Source: Pseudomonas sp. MTM4
GTDB taxonomy: Bacteria > Pseudomonadota > Gammaproteobacteria > Pseudomonadales > Pseudomonadaceae
NCBI RefSeq assembly: GCF_019355055.1
Contig: NZ_CP048411.1
Span: 1,612,001 to 1,676,000, forward strand
Direction of reading: 5' to 3'
DNA: 64,000 bases
Shown here: positions 9,866 to 18,966 of the stretch, piece by piece
How positions within the stretch are numbered: the stretch's first letter is position 1
Layout: the number at the start of each line of letters is the position of its first letter
Notes under the pieces: model-generated
Database searches by the model: none
Told to the model about the DNA's origin: nothing
The model's input: only the letters and a program-made list of their open reading frames with translations
Translations under genes and position numbers: made by a program

Positions 9866-10870
9866 ATGGACACGACCAATCGCCAGTTCCTTTTGGCCAA
9901 GCGCCCGATCGGCGCGCCAAGCCGCGACACCTTCGAATTCGTCGAGAATCCCGTGGGTGCGCCCGGGCCCGGCCAGATATTGGTCAAGGTGGAGTATCTG
10001 TCGCTGGACCCGGCCATGCGCGGCTGGATGAACGATGCCAAATCCTATATCCCGCCGGTCGGCATTGGCGAAGTGATGCGCGCGTTGGGCGTGGGCAAGG
10101 TGATCGCCTCGCAGCATCCTCATTTCGCCGAAGGCGATTACGTCAACGGCGCGTTGGGCGTGCAGGACTATTTCCTCGGCGAGCCGAAAGGCTTCTACAA
10201 GGTCGATCCGAACCAGGCACCGCTGCCGCGCTACCTGTCGGCGCTAGGCATGACCGGAATGACCGCTTACTTTGGCCTGCTGGCGGTGGGCGAGCCGAAG
10301 GCCGGCGAAACCGTGGTGCTGTCCGGCGCTGCCGGTGCGGTGGGCAGCGTAGCCGGGCAGATCGCGAAGATAAAAGGGTGTCGCGTGGTCGGCATCGCAG
10401 GCGGCGCCGACAAGTGCCGCTTCCTTACCGAGGAGCTCGGTTTCGATGCGGCCATCGACTACAAGAGTGAAGACGTCGCCGCCGGCCTGAAACGCACCTG
10501 CCCGAAGGGCGTCGACGTATTTTTCGATAATGTCGGCGGCGATATTCTCGACGCAGTGCTGACGCGCATTACCGTCGGAGCCCGCATCGTCATCTGCGGC
10601 GCCATCAGTCAGTACAACAACAAGGAGGCGGTCAAGGGGCCGGCGAATTACCTGTCCCTGTTGGTCAACCGCGCGCGCATGCAGGGCATGGTGGTGATGG
10701 ATTACGTGCCGCGTTACCCCGAGGCCATGACAGACATGGCTGGCTGGATGCAGAGCGGCGAGCTGAAGAGCAAGGAAGATATCGTCGAGGGGCTGGAAAC
10801 CTTCCCCGACACGCTGATGAAGCTCTTCACCGGCGGCAACTTCGGCAAGCTGGTGTTGAAGGTCAGCTAA
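9866..10870 (+). CDS. NADP-dependent medium-chain oxidoreductase (CurA/leukotriene-B4-dehydrogenase-like)
   Basis: A 334-residue zinc-independent medium-chain reductase of the double-bond-reductase subgroup. Key features are the N-terminal pattern SLDPAMRGWM, the nucleotide-binding loop LSGAAGAVGSVAGQIAK (AxxGxxG type) at about 150-167, and the GVDVFFDNVGG motif, all characteristic of prostaglandin/curcumin/alkenal reductases. Zinc ligands are absent. Family members reduce alpha,beta-unsaturated carbonyls with NADPH. The start ATG has GAGG upstream. It is transcribed divergently from the SDR gene. Confidence 0.9.
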   Translation: MDTTNRQFLLAKRPIGAPSRDTFEFVENPVGAPGPGQILVKVEYLSLDPAMRGWMNDAKSYIPPVGIGEVMRALGVGKVIASQHPHFAEGDYVNGALGVQDYFLGEPKGFYKVDPNQAPLPRYLSALGMTGMTAYFGLLAVGEPKAGETVVLSGAAGAVGSVAGQIAKIKGCRVVGIAGGADKCRFLTEELGFDAAIDYKSEDVAAGLKRTCPKGVDVFFDNVGGDILDAVLTRITVGARIVICGAISQYNNKEAVKGPANYLSLLVNRARMQGMVVMDYVPRYPEAMTDMAGWMQSGELKSKEDIVEGLETFPDTLMKLFTGGNFGKLVLKVS

Positions 10871-10882
10871 GCCGTATGGACC

Positions 10883-10909
10883 GAGCCGGCCGCGTCAGGC
10901 GACCGGCTC
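10883..10909. terminator. GC hairpin between convergent genes
   Basis: GAGCCGG and CCGGCTC form a seven-base stem in the 44-base gap between the convergent oxidoreductase and pyrF genes. There is no T-tract on either strand, so function as an intrinsic terminator is uncertain. Confidence 0.35.
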
Positions 10910-10914
10910 ATCAT

Positions 10915-11610
10915 TCACGCCAGCTCGGCGACTACTGCGGCCAGCGCCTGGGCCGGATCGGCCGCCTGCGCAATAGGGCGACCGATTACCAGATAATCCG
11001 AACCCGCCGCCATGGCCTCGGCTGGCGTGAGAATCCGCCGCTGATCATCCGCCTTGCTGCCAGCCGGACGAATGCCCGGCGTCACCAACTGCAGCCGGGC
11101 GAATTGCGCCTTCAATGTTTGGGCCTCCTGCGCCGAACAGACCAGGCCGTCCAACCCGGCCTCCTCCGCCAGGCCTGCCAGACGCAACACCTGCTGCTGC
11201 GGTGCTAGGTCGAGGCCGATATCGGCAAGGTCGGCCTGCTCCATGCTAGTCAGCACCGTGACGCCGATCAGCAGCGGCTTCGCCCCGCTCGCCTTGTCCA
11301 GCGTTTCGCGACACGCCGCCATCATCCGCAGGCCACCCGAACAGTGCACGTTGACCATCCACACGCCCAGCTCCGCCGCCGCCTTGACCGCCATCGCCGT
11401 GGTGTTGGGGATGTCATGGAATTTCAGATCGAGAAACACCTCGAATCCTTGTGCCTGTAGCGCTTCGACTATTTGCGGACCACAACGGGTGAACAGCTCC
11501 TTGCCGACCTTGACGCGACAAAGCGCCGGATCGAGTTGGCCGGCCAGCGCCAACGCAGCATCACGGGACGGAAAATCGAGCGCAACGATGATGGGAGTCT
11601 GGCAAGTCAT
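10915..11610 (-). CDS. pyrF: Orotidine-5'-phosphate decarboxylase
   Basis: A 231-residue OMP decarboxylase, the last step of UMP synthesis. The catalytic D-K-D array is visible in [12 protein letters not shown] (D61, K63, D66). The TIM-barrel phosphate-binding end is [10 protein letters not shown] with [11 protein letters not shown]. The start at 11610 is supported by GAGG seven bases upstream and by the P. aeruginosa length of about 232. The frame extends 16 codons further upstream without support. Confidence 0.97.
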   Translation of the reverse strand: MTCQTPIIVALDFPSRDAALALAGQLDPALCRVKVGKELFTRCGPQIVEALQAQGFEVFLDLKFHDIPNTTAMAVKAAAELGVWMVNVHCSGGLRMMAACRETLDKASGAKPLLIGVTVLTSMEQADLADIGLDLAPQQQVLRLAGLAEEAGLDGLVCSAQEAQTLKAQFARLQLVTPGIRPAGSKADDQRRILTPAEAMAAGSDYLVIGRPIAQAADPAQALAAVVAELA

Positions 11611-11772
11611 AGCGATTCCTCGGCAAATTTTCGGCGCGCATTGTCGCAGAAAAAACATCGTCCAGGCGGCACGCGAGGGCGTCGCCCGCCAGGCAGTCCA
11701 ATCACATAATGGCGCCGCTACGGTTCGTGACGTAAGGTGAAATGAACCGCGTCGTCATCAGGAGTAAAGAAC

Positions 11773-11940
11773 ATGCCTTGGTATATCTGGTTATTGCTGG
11801 CCCTGGTGCTCGGTACGATCGTTGGCGGGCTTTTGATGCTGCGCGCCGGCGCCCGCAAGATCCCGCTCACCGAAGAGCAGAAACAACGAATTGCCCAACG
11901 CAACGCCGAAGCGGATGCCGAAGACGCGCGGAACAGGTAG
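11773..11940 (+). CDS. DUF2897 small membrane protein
   Basis: A 55-residue protein with one N-terminal membrane helix (about residues 3-23) starting MPWYIWLLLALVLG. A charged cytoplasmic tail follows (PLTEEQKQRIAQRNAE). This matches the DUF2897 family, common next to pyrF in Pseudomonas. It has a good ribosome-binding site (AGGAG eight bases upstream). Its function is unknown. It is divergent from pyrF. Confidence 0.85.
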   Translation: MPWYIWLLLALVLGTIVGGLLMLRAGARKIPLTEEQKQRIAQRNAEADAEDARNR

Positions 11941-12070
11941 CGCCTGCTGGACAGCCAACCGCCGGTCATGTCCCACCCACCCCATCACGCCGGCTGGCCC
12001 GGCAGTAAAAAGGGGGGGCTTTTAGGCCTTCATCCAAGTAATCCGTCTGCCTCCTTTGAAGGAAGCATCA

Positions 12071-14638
12071 ATGGCATCAGTTTTCTCTTCGTTCGGAGCC
12101 GGCAGCCCGAAGGCGCAGGTCGCTTTCTCCCGACGGATTCTGCCCGGCATCGCCTGCCTACTGGCCGCAGCCCTGCTCGCCGCGGCGATCGCGGTGATAC
12201 ACATCGCCCGCACCATCGATCACGACGCCCTGGCTCTGGAACATTTTCTCGCTGGCAAAGCATTCGAGGCGCAGATGAATGGCATGTCCCGCCATGTCGC
12301 CGACAATGGATTCTGGGGCGACGCCTACGCCAACCTGAGCAAAGAGGTCAATCTGAACTGGGCCTACGAGCAGGCGAACCTCGGCCCTTCGCTGTATGAC
12401 GATTTCGGCTATGAGGCGGTGTTGGTGATCGACGCCAGCGGTGAAACGACCTACTCGGTCATTCGCGGGGAGCTGGTGCGTATCGATGCGCGCGCCTGGC
12501 TTGGCAACGGACTCGACACATTGCTCGCCCAGGCCCGCGAAGCGCTGGAACAGGGAGAGACCGCCGTCGGCATGCTTTGGGCCGAAGGCCACCCGGCCAT
12601 GGTGGCCGCCGCCGTGATGACGTCCGGCGACAGCGACGTCGAGGAAATGGACGATCCCGCCTCGATCCTGGTTTTCGCCGATGTGTTGGAGCCAAAAAGA
12701 TTGCTCGACTTGGGTCAGGCTTATGCGATCAACGGCCTGCGCCTGAACGGCGAAACCGCCCGGAGCAAGGATGAAGTGCTTGCCCTGCGGACGCTTGATG
12801 GATCGCCCCTATCATTTACCTGGACGCTATCCCGGCCTGGCCGGTATCTGCTGTGGATGACCTTGCCGGTGCTCGCGGCGGTCACCCTTGGCCTTGGTCT
12901 GCTTGCCTGGTTGCTGCTGCGCCAGGCGATGAAGACCGTAAGAATCATGGACGTCAACTACGAGCGCCTGGCAAGAAGCCGTAGCGCACTGGCCGCCAGC
13001 GAAGAGCGCTTCCGCGACGTAGCGGAAGCTGCATCGGACTGGATCTGGGAAACCGACCAGAATGCCCGCCTGACGTACCTCTCCCGGCGTTTCGAGGAGA
13101 TTACCGGCCATGATCCAGCCGCCTGGATTGGCCGCCCCTTGATCGACCTTCTGATCACTGATCACGCGGCGCTGCAGGACTGGCTGGCCGCTCCGCACAA
13201 GACACCATTGCGCTGCAGTTACCACGCGGCGAACGCCTGCGAGCGCCACTGCCGGCTTTCCGCCCGTGGGATCTACCGAAACGACGAGCTGTTGGGCTAC
13301 CGAGGCACCGCCAGTGATGTCACCGAGGAAACCCGAGCCCAGGCACGCGTTCAGTACCTTTCGCAGCACGACGCCCTGACCGGCCTGCCCAATCGAAACC
13401 ACTTGCGCGACTATCTGGACACCAAACTCGCCTCGCTCACCAGCGCATCCCGACTGACCGTCCTGTATATCGATCTGGACCGTTTCAAGCCGGTGAACGA
13501 CACACTGGGCCACAGTGCTGGCGACGAGGTACTGACCGGCGTATCCAGCCGCCTGACGCAGTGCATCAGAGCAGACGACCTGGTCGCGCGCCTAGGCGGC
13601 GACGAGTTCGTCATGGTGATGAGTCGCCTGCAGCACAACGAAGACATCGAGCAGCTTTGCGCGCGCGTCGTCGATGCGATCAGCGAACCCTTTTTCTATG
13701 AACGTACACAAATTCATATCGGTGCCAGCATCGGTATCGCGATAGCGCCTACCGATGCGACGCAAGCCAACGAGCTGCTGCGCTGTGCGGATATCGCCTT
13801 GTATCAGGCCAAGGCGGGTGGTCGAGGGACCTGGCGGTTCTATGGCAGCGAGATGGATAAACGACTGCTGGAGCGACGCCGACAGGAAGACGACCTACGT
13901 CAAGCGATCAGCGAGGATCAGTTCGAGGTTCATTACCAGCCTCGATATTTCGGCGACGGCATGCACATCATCGGCGCAGAGGCCCTGCTGCGCTGGAAAC
14001 ATCCCGCTCACGGCCTGCTGCTGCCCGAGCATTTCATTCCGCTGGCAGAAGAAACCGGGCTGATAGATCCGCTCGGCGAATGGGTGCTACGTCAGGCCTG
14101 CATCGAGGCGGCAAGCTGGACAAGCGACATCATGGTTTCAGTCAACCTTTCGCCCTTACAGTTACGCAACGATGAGCTGGTTGAAGTAGTTCAAGCGGCG
14201 CTGGAACAGAGCGGGCTTGCGGCCAATCGCCTCGAACTCGAAGTAACCGAAACAGCGCTGCTCCAGGAAAGCCAGCGCACACTGGCGGTGCTCAGCGAGC
14301 TAAAAACACTTGGCGTAAGGCTTGCCATGGATGACTTCGGTACTGGCTATTCATCGCTCAGCAACCTGCGCAACTACCCGTTCGACACCATCAAGATCGA
14401 TGGCAGCTTCGTTTCCGGCATGGAGCACTCCGTCGAGGACCACTCCATCGTCAAGGCGCTGATCGAACTCGGGCATGGCTTGCGCATGCGCGTCACGGCC
14501 GAGGGCGTTGAAACCTCGGAACAATTGAAACGACTTCTCGCCAATGGATGCAGCGAAATGCAGGGTTTCTACATGAGCCATCCGCTCATGACCACGGACT
14601 TCCGTGCCCTGTTGAGCGGCGTCGAGACCGAGCCATAG
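12071..14638 (+). CDS. CHASE4-PAS-GGDEF-EAL c-di-GMP synthase/phosphodiesterase
   Basis: An 855-residue inner-membrane sensor. A membrane helix at about 25-45 is followed by a periplasmic CHASE4-type sensory domain (about 50-255) and a second helix at about 262-287. A PAS domain (SDWIWETDQNARLTYLS, about 310-430) comes next. Then follow a GGDEF domain with intact RLGGDEF near residue 510 and an inhibitory I-site RADD five residues before it, and an EAL domain with EALLRW, DDFGTGYSSL and EGVET. Both catalytic centres look intact, so either activity is possible; the predominant one cannot be read from sequence. The ATG at 12071 has AAGGA upstream. An in-frame TTG five codons earlier is less likely. 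Confidence 0.93.
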   Translation: MASVFSSFGAGSPKAQVAFSRRILPGIACLLAAALLAAAIAVIHIARTIDHDALALEHFLAGKAFEAQMNGMSRHVADNGFWGDAYANLSKEVNLNWAYEQANLGPSLYDDFGYEAVLVIDASGETTYSVIRGELVRIDARAWLGNGLDTLLAQAREALEQGETAVGMLWAEGHPAMVAAAVMTSGDSDVEEMDDPASILVFADVLEPKRLLDLGQAYAINGLRLNGETARSKDEVLALRTLDGSPLSFTWTLSRPGRYLLWMTLPVLAAVTLGLGLLAWLLLRQAMKTVRIMDVNYERLARSRSALAASEERFRDVAEAASDWIWETDQNARLTYLSRRFEEITGHDPAAWIGRPLIDLLITDHAALQDWLAAPHKTPLRCSYHAANACERHCRLSARGIYRNDELLGYRGTASDVTEETRAQARVQYLSQHDALTGLPNRNHLRDYLDTKLASLTSASRLTVLYIDLDRFKPVNDTLGHSAGDEVLTGVSSRLTQCIRADDLVARLGGDEFVMVMSRLQHNEDIEQLCARVVDAISEPFFYERTQIHIGASIGIAIAPTDATQANELLRCADIALYQAKAGGRGTWRFYGSEMDKRLLERRRQEDDLRQAISEDQFEVHYQPRYFGDGMHIIGAEALLRWKHPAHGLLLPEHFIPLAEETGLIDPLGEWVLRQACIEAASWTSDIMVSVNLSPLQLRNDELVEVVQAALEQSGLAANRLELEVTETALLQESQRTLAVLSELKTLGVRLAMDDFGTGYSSLSNLRNYPFDTIKIDGSFVSGMEHSVEDHSIVKALIELGHGLRMRVTAEGVETSEQLKRLLANGCSEMQGFYMSHPLMTTDFRALLSGVETEP

Positions 14639-14669
14639 GTCGGAACCCTGCATAACGGTGCCCGACCGG

Positions 14670-15182
14670 TCAGCGCTTGAGTTCGAAATTGATCTGAGCC
14701 CCGTCGATCAGCGCGTCGTCGCGTTCCAGCCCCGGCAACAGACTGCCGCTCATTTGCACCGAGCGAGAGTCCTCGCCTGATTCGAACAACGGCGGCAGTA
14801 GCTTCAAGGCCGCTGCGTCCGGGGCAGGTTCGAGCTCCTCGGCCCAATCCTCGGGAAGGCTCAAATCCAGCTCCGGCTCGGGCAACTTGACCTGCTCGAC
14901 CGCGACCTTTTTCTTCGGCGCGGCCGAAACGGCCTTCGATTCGGTTGCCGGCACGACTCGCTCGGATGGCAGCTCTTCGGGATCGCCGGTAGTAATAGGC
15001 TCGAGTTCGATCTCGATTTTAGGTGGGATATCAGTTTCTCGTTGCACGGGCGCGGTTGCGGCGTTGCGATCGACCGAAGGCTGGACCTCAGGCGCAGCCG
15101 GTGGACCAGGCTGGGACGGTAGATCGTCTCCATCACAGGCGCTCAGAAAAAGCAGCGCAAGCAGCAAACTCGACCATTTCAT
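14670..15182 (-). CDS. Proline/glutamate-rich lipoprotein of unknown function
   Basis: A 170-residue protein with a lipoprotein signal: MKWSSLLLALLFLSAC, lipid-modified cysteine C16. Asp/Gly after the cysteine does not rule out outer-membrane sorting. The rest is acidic, Pro/Glu/Val-rich and probably mostly disordered, with no recognised domain. The start is chosen at the signal peptide, with GGAGGG upstream. The reading frame extends 25 codons further without signal-peptide logic. It is convergent with the GGDEF-EAL gene. Confidence 0.7.
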   Translation of the reverse strand: MKWSSLLLALLFLSACDGDDLPSQPGPPAAPEVQPSVDRNAATAPVQRETDIPPKIEIELEPITTGDPEELPSERVVPATESKAVSAAPKKKVAVEQVKLPEPELDLSLPEDWAEELEPAPDAAALKLLPPLFESGEDSRSVQMSGSLLPGLERDDALIDGAQINFELKR

Positions 15183-15298
15183 CTGCCAACGCCCTCCTTC
15201 CAGACGATGTAAAACCACGGCACTCGACCAACCGATTTCCCCGCAGTTAACGCACACGCATGACAGCCTGTTTGCCGTGCCTTGCTCTAGGTTCCCGC

Positions 15299-16741
15299 CT
15301 ACCCGATCGGTTCACTAACCTGCCGACATAGCTCCCCTGCCAGCTCGCCAAGGGTCTTCAATGCCCGCTCCGCTTCGGTCGTCAACGGCAATGCGCAGTT
15401 GAGCCTCACACAGTGGTTGAACTGCTCGGTGTTACTGAAAATAAGACCGGGCGCAATGCTGATTCCGCGCTTCAGGGCCTGCTGATGCAATTCCTTGGCA
15501 TTGACCCGAGCCGGCAGGCTGACCCAGAGGATGAAACCGCCCGTTGGCCGCGTCATTTGCGTGCCCTCTGGAAAGTAACGCTGCACCGCCAACTGAACGG
15601 CACTTAGATTCTTTCGATACTCATGGCGGATGTATCGCAGATGGCGATCGTATCCACCATTTTCCAGATACGCCGAAACCGCCATCTGTGTGACGCTGCA
15701 GGCCGAATGCGTACTGAACGTCTGCAGGCGCTGTATTTCTTCTCGATAACGACCGGGAACGATCCAGCCGATGCGCACACCTGGCGAGATCGTCTTGGAG
15801 AAGCTCGAGCAGTAGATCACTCGCCCCTCTCGATCATTGGATTTGAGCGCCTTGATCGATCCCGCATCGAACAGTAGCTCGCCGTAGATATCGTCCTCAA
15901 CGATTTGGATGTCGAAACTCGCCGCCAGTTTCAACAACTGCTTCTGCCGCGCGTCGGGTACGCTGCCTCCCAGCGGATTGCTCAAGCGCGCCGTCAAGAC
16001 CAAGGCTTTGATTGGCCATTGGCTGGCGGCCAGCTGCAGCGCTTCCAGGCTGAGTCCGGTATCCGGATCGCAGGGAATTTCGATGACCTTGAGCCCGAGC
16101 AGGTCGGCCAACTGCAGCAACCCGTAGTAGCTGGGCGACTCGGCCGCGATCAGGTCGCCCGGTTTGGTCAGCACCCGCAACGACATCTGCAGCGCGTCGA
16201 CACAACCATGGGTGATCACCACTTCGTCCGGCCCGACGACCACGCCGGCGTCGCGCATGCGAATCGCCACTTGCCGGCGCAACGGCTCGTAACCGGGGCT
16301 GAACATATAGCTGAACGCCCGCTGGCTCTGAAAGCGAGTGACCTTGGCGAGCTGTTGATGCAGGGCGCGAGCCGGCAAGTAGTCCACATGAGGCACCGCG
16401 GCCCCCAGCGGAATGAGCCCGTCGCGGCGTGATTCGCTGAGAACCTGATTGATGATGCTGCTGCGTGTGACCAGGGTTGGCCGCTCGACCTGCGCAATAT
16501 CCGGTGTGGGCGCGGTCAGCGCCGGCGTGTGGTGGACGTAGAAGCCTGATTGCGGACGCGCCCGGATCATTCCCTGATCTTCGAGATTGGCATAGGCCTG
16601 CAGGACCGTCGCATGGCTGACATTCAGCTGCATGCTCATCTTGCGCACCGAGGGCACGCGCTCGCCCGGACGGTAGACGCCGCGGCGAATGTCTTCGGCA
16701 AGCTGGTGTGCGATGCGCTGATAAAGCAACAGATTGGTCAT
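15299..16741 (-). CDS. MocR-type GntR regulator/aminotransferase fusion
   Basis: A MocR regulator. An N-terminal winged helix of the GntR type (GVYRPGERVPSVRKMSMQLNV, continuing as SHATVLQAY) joins a fold-type-I aminotransferase domain that binds PLP. The PLP lysine is in YCSSFSKTISPG (about residue 315). The pocket aspartate is in IVEDDIYGE. Members usually sense an amino-acid- or vitamin-B6-type ligand. I use the ATG at 16741 (MTNLLLYQRIA) because GGAG lies nine bases upstream. The ATG nine codons upstream (16768) is possible but lacks a ribosome-binding site. The target gene is not obvious. Confidence 0.9.
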   Translation of the reverse strand: MTNLLLYQRIAHQLAEDIRRGVYRPGERVPSVRKMSMQLNVSHATVLQAYANLEDQGMIRARPQSGFYVHHTPALTAPTPDIAQVERPTLVTRSSIINQVLSESRRDGLIPLGAAVPHVDYLPARALHQQLAKVTRFQSQRAFSYMFSPGYEPLRRQVAIRMRDAGVVVGPDEVVITHGCVDALQMSLRVLTKPGDLIAAESPSYYGLLQLADLLGLKVIEIPCDPDTGLSLEALQLAASQWPIKALVLTARLSNPLGGSVPDARQKQLLKLAASFDIQIVEDDIYGELLFDAGSIKALKSNDREGRVIYCSSFSKTISPGVRIGWIVPGRYREEIQRLQTFSTHSACSVTQMAVSAYLENGGYDRHLRYIRHEYRKNLSAVQLAVQRYFPEGTQMTRPTGGFILWVSLPARVNAKELHQQALKRGISIAPGLIFSNTEQFNHCVRLNCALPLTTEAERALKTLGELAGELCRQVSEPIG

Positions 16742-16853
16742 TTCGTCCGGCTCCGGCAACTGAACCATAACAGTAGTACAACACCGTTATACGAAACCAA
16801 TACAGTTACCGGCGAACTCGCCGACACAGTCAGTTACGTTTGCCGCCAATTGA

Positions 16854-17660
16854 TCAACGAGCGCTGCCCAGCTGCCCTTGTTCGTTCGAAAACAAGATCT
16901 CGACCCGCCGGTTCTGCGCACGGCCACGCGCCGACGCGTTCTCCGCGACGCGGTATTGCTCGCCGTAGCCGACCATTTCCATGCGCGCTGCGTCGATCCC
17001 CAGGCTCTGCAGAAAATTACCCACCGATTGGGCGCGTGCCTGAGACAAGACGAGATTTTCGGCCGCACCGCCCCGGTTGTCGGTGTACCCCTCGATGCGG
17101 ATCTTGCGCTTGGGATTGAGTTGTAGAAAATGCACGACCTTGAGCAAGGTGCGATTGGCCGATGATCCCAGTTCGGCGCTGTTGGCCCTGAACAAGACAT
17201 CGCCCAGAGTCATCACCAAGCCGCGCTCGGTTTCGGCTGCCGCCAGGCCAATCATCTGGTCTTCGAGCCAACGGCCCTGTTGCTGCAGATCGAGCAGCTT
17301 GGCTTCCTGCAGAGCCTGGCGCAGGCGCTCCCATTCCATCGCCTGCTGGGTGGCGAGCCGCTGATTCTGCAATTGCTCGCTGTGCTGGCGAGCGATCTCG
17401 CTGTAGCGCTTGCCGAGATAGGCGTAATGGCCAACATCTTCCGTGCTGCCCCAATAGCTGGCAAACCGCTTGGCTCTATCCAGCGATTCGGCCGCGCGCA
17501 TCACATCTTTGGGCGCATCTTGAAGCACCTGTTGGTCCTCACTGACGCTTTGGAACATGGCAGCCGCTTGTTCCAGTTGCTGTTGCGATGCGTGCGTGGC
17601 GCAACCCTGGAGCCCGACGAGCAACGCCAGCAATACAGAGGCCAGAAGAATAGGCTTCAC
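16854..17660 (-). CDS. OmpA-family peptidoglycan-associated lipoprotein
   Basis: A 268-residue lipoprotein: signal MKPILLASVLLALLVGLQGC with C20 as lipidation site. A helical, Gln-rich middle (about 25-145) is followed by an OmpA-like C-terminal domain (about 150-260) with the peptidoglycan-binding pattern EGYTDNRGGAAENLVLSQAR and NRRVEI. It should tether the outer membrane to the cell wall. The start overlaps the DUF4398 gene stop by four bases (ATGA), so the two are translated together. Confidence 0.9.
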   Translation of the reverse strand: MKPILLASVLLALLVGLQGCATHASQQQLEQAAAMFQSVSEDQQVLQDAPKDVMRAAESLDRAKRFASYWGSTEDVGHYAYLGKRYSEIARQHSEQLQNQRLATQQAMEWERLRQALQEAKLLDLQQQGRWLEDQMIGLAAAETERGLVMTLGDVLFRANSAELGSSANRTLLKVVHFLQLNPKRKIRIEGYTDNRGGAAENLVLSQARAQSVGNFLQSLGIDAARMEMVGYGEQYRVAENASARGRAQNRRVEILFSNEQGQLGSAR

Positions 17661-18007
17661 TGCAAGGCCCTCAATTGCTCACGGAGCCGTTCGATGCGGC
17701 GGTTCACTTCTGCCAGTTCTTGCTGGCTTTTATCGTTGAGCACCTTTGCCTCCGCCAGCCGAGCGTCCAGTTCAGCTTTCTCGGCTTGCAGGCGTGCTTC
17801 CCGATAATCTTCGTCTTTCATCGCAGCGACGGCAGCTGCGAACGCTTGTTCGGCCAATACCAACTCTGGAGTCGCCTGCGAAGCACCAACTGAACGAGCC
17901 TGGATCAACGCCTGCTCGGTCAGACGCAGCTGTTCGGTGGGTGCCGGATCGCTGGCGCAGCCGGCCATCATCGCCAGCACCAGCATGCATGGAAGAAGTC
18001 TTATCAA
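17657..18007 (-). CDS. DUF4398 lipoprotein
   Basis: A 116-residue lipoprotein with signal MIRLLPCMLVLAMMAGC (C17). An alpha-helical body (about 25-115) rich in Ala/Glu/Arg has the helical-hairpin pattern EQAFAAAVAAMKDEDYREA of DUF4398. Such genes are regularly paired with an OmpA-domain gene, as here. It is presumably a periplasmic helical partner of the OmpA-like lipoprotein. The biochemical role is unknown. It lies ten bases after the solute-binding gene. Confidence 0.85.
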   Translation of the reverse strand: MIRLLPCMLVLAMMAGCASDPAPTEQLRLTEQALIQARSVGASQATPELVLAEQAFAAAVAAMKDEDYREARLQAEKAELDARLAEAKVLNDKSQQELAEVNRRIERLREQLRALQ

Positions 18008-18017
18008 GATTGGATTC

Positions 18018-18839
18018 CTAGCGTTGCGAATCGCCTGACGGTGCCGGTTGGCGTTGTTTCCACCGCTCGAGATTCTCTACCAGCAGTTGCTGCGGCACGC
18101 CGGCGGCGCGCAATTCTGTCATTTTTATTGCGAGCTGTCCGCGTAGCCAAGGGCCGTTGCAGGCCGAATCGTGTGCCACAGCGAAATGCATGCCGCGGCT
18201 ACCGACCGATGGCTCAAGCCGCTGCATGTCGTCCAGCACCCCCTGCGATCCAGCTTGCGCGACGGCACTGTAGCGCTCATGCAGTATGTAATCGGCCTGG
18301 CCAGCCATCAGCCTTTTCACGGCTTCCGCCAGGGAGGGAGCCGAACTCAAGCGAAGATTGTTCTTCGCATAGGTCGCTAACTCACCACCGAAACGCGTCG
18401 CTGCGACATAGGCGCCAGGCCTGTCCTTTAGATCGTCTCGACCGGAATAGAAAAAACCCGGCTCGTTGCGTACCCAAGCGGCCGTTTCCAGAACGGTGAT
18501 GGAAGGATGGATGAAGTCTAGGTGCGCCAGTTCTTTCGGGCTGAGCAGCGCATCGGCCAGCAGATCTACCCGGCCGCTGCGAACCTCCTCGAGCGCCTTG
18601 CCGCTATCGCCGGTGTAAAGAACCTCGAGTTTCAGATCGAGCGAGTCGGTGATCTTCTTCAGCAGCTCGGCGTTCGCGCCCACCAGACGCTTGGGGTTCT
18701 GCGGGTCGCGCCACAGGAATGGCGGGTTATCCGCGCCACCGGTCGCGATTAGCCGGTCGCACTTCGAAGCCGCCGCGCCCGCTGCAAAGGGTGTTGCCAG
18801 CAGCAAGGCGATCAAAGCGAACTGAACGGCACTGCGCAT
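18018..18839 (-). CDS. Periplasmic solute-binding protein, family 3 type
   Basis: A 273-residue periplasmic binding protein with a cleavable signal (MRSAVQFALIALLLATPFAAGAAA). The bilobed SBP_bac_3 pattern includes DNPPFLW near the N-terminus, RVDLLADALLSPKE and LMAGQADYILHERY. No ABC permease or ATPase gene is nearby. It heads an apparent operon with the DUF4398 and OmpA-like genes, so it may act as a sensor or scavenging protein rather than a classical transporter component. I chose ATG 18839 with GAGG six bases upstream; ATGs at 18851, 18854 and 18872 also exist. Confidence 0.8.
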   Translation of the reverse strand: MRSAVQFALIALLLATPFAAGAAASKCDRLIATGGADNPPFLWRDPQNPKRLVGANAELLKKITDSLDLKLEVLYTGDSGKALEEVRSGRVDLLADALLSPKELAHLDFIHPSITVLETAAWVRNEPGFFYSGRDDLKDRPGAYVAATRFGGELATYAKNNLRLSSAPSLAEAVKRLMAGQADYILHERYSAVAQAGSQGVLDDMQRLEPSVGSRGMHFAVAHDSACNGPWLRGQLAIKMTELRAAGVPQQLLVENLERWKQRQPAPSGDSQR

Positions 18840-18924
18840 CGAGAACCTCATCATTCGAATTCGGACAGGCACCCATCGGCGCCAGACGGGATGTTACCAC
18901 TGGCCGCCGCAGCCGAGCGCCCAC

Positions 18925-18949
18925 AAAAAACCCGCTGCGAGAGCGGGTT
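18925..18949 (-). terminator. Rho-independent terminator of etfBA
   Basis: On the minus strand an eight-base stem AACCCGCT/AGCGGGTT with a five-base loop is followed by a run of T residues. It begins 18 bases after the etfA stop. Confidence 0.9.
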
Positions 18950-18966
18950 CTTTTGAGGCGGCTCGA

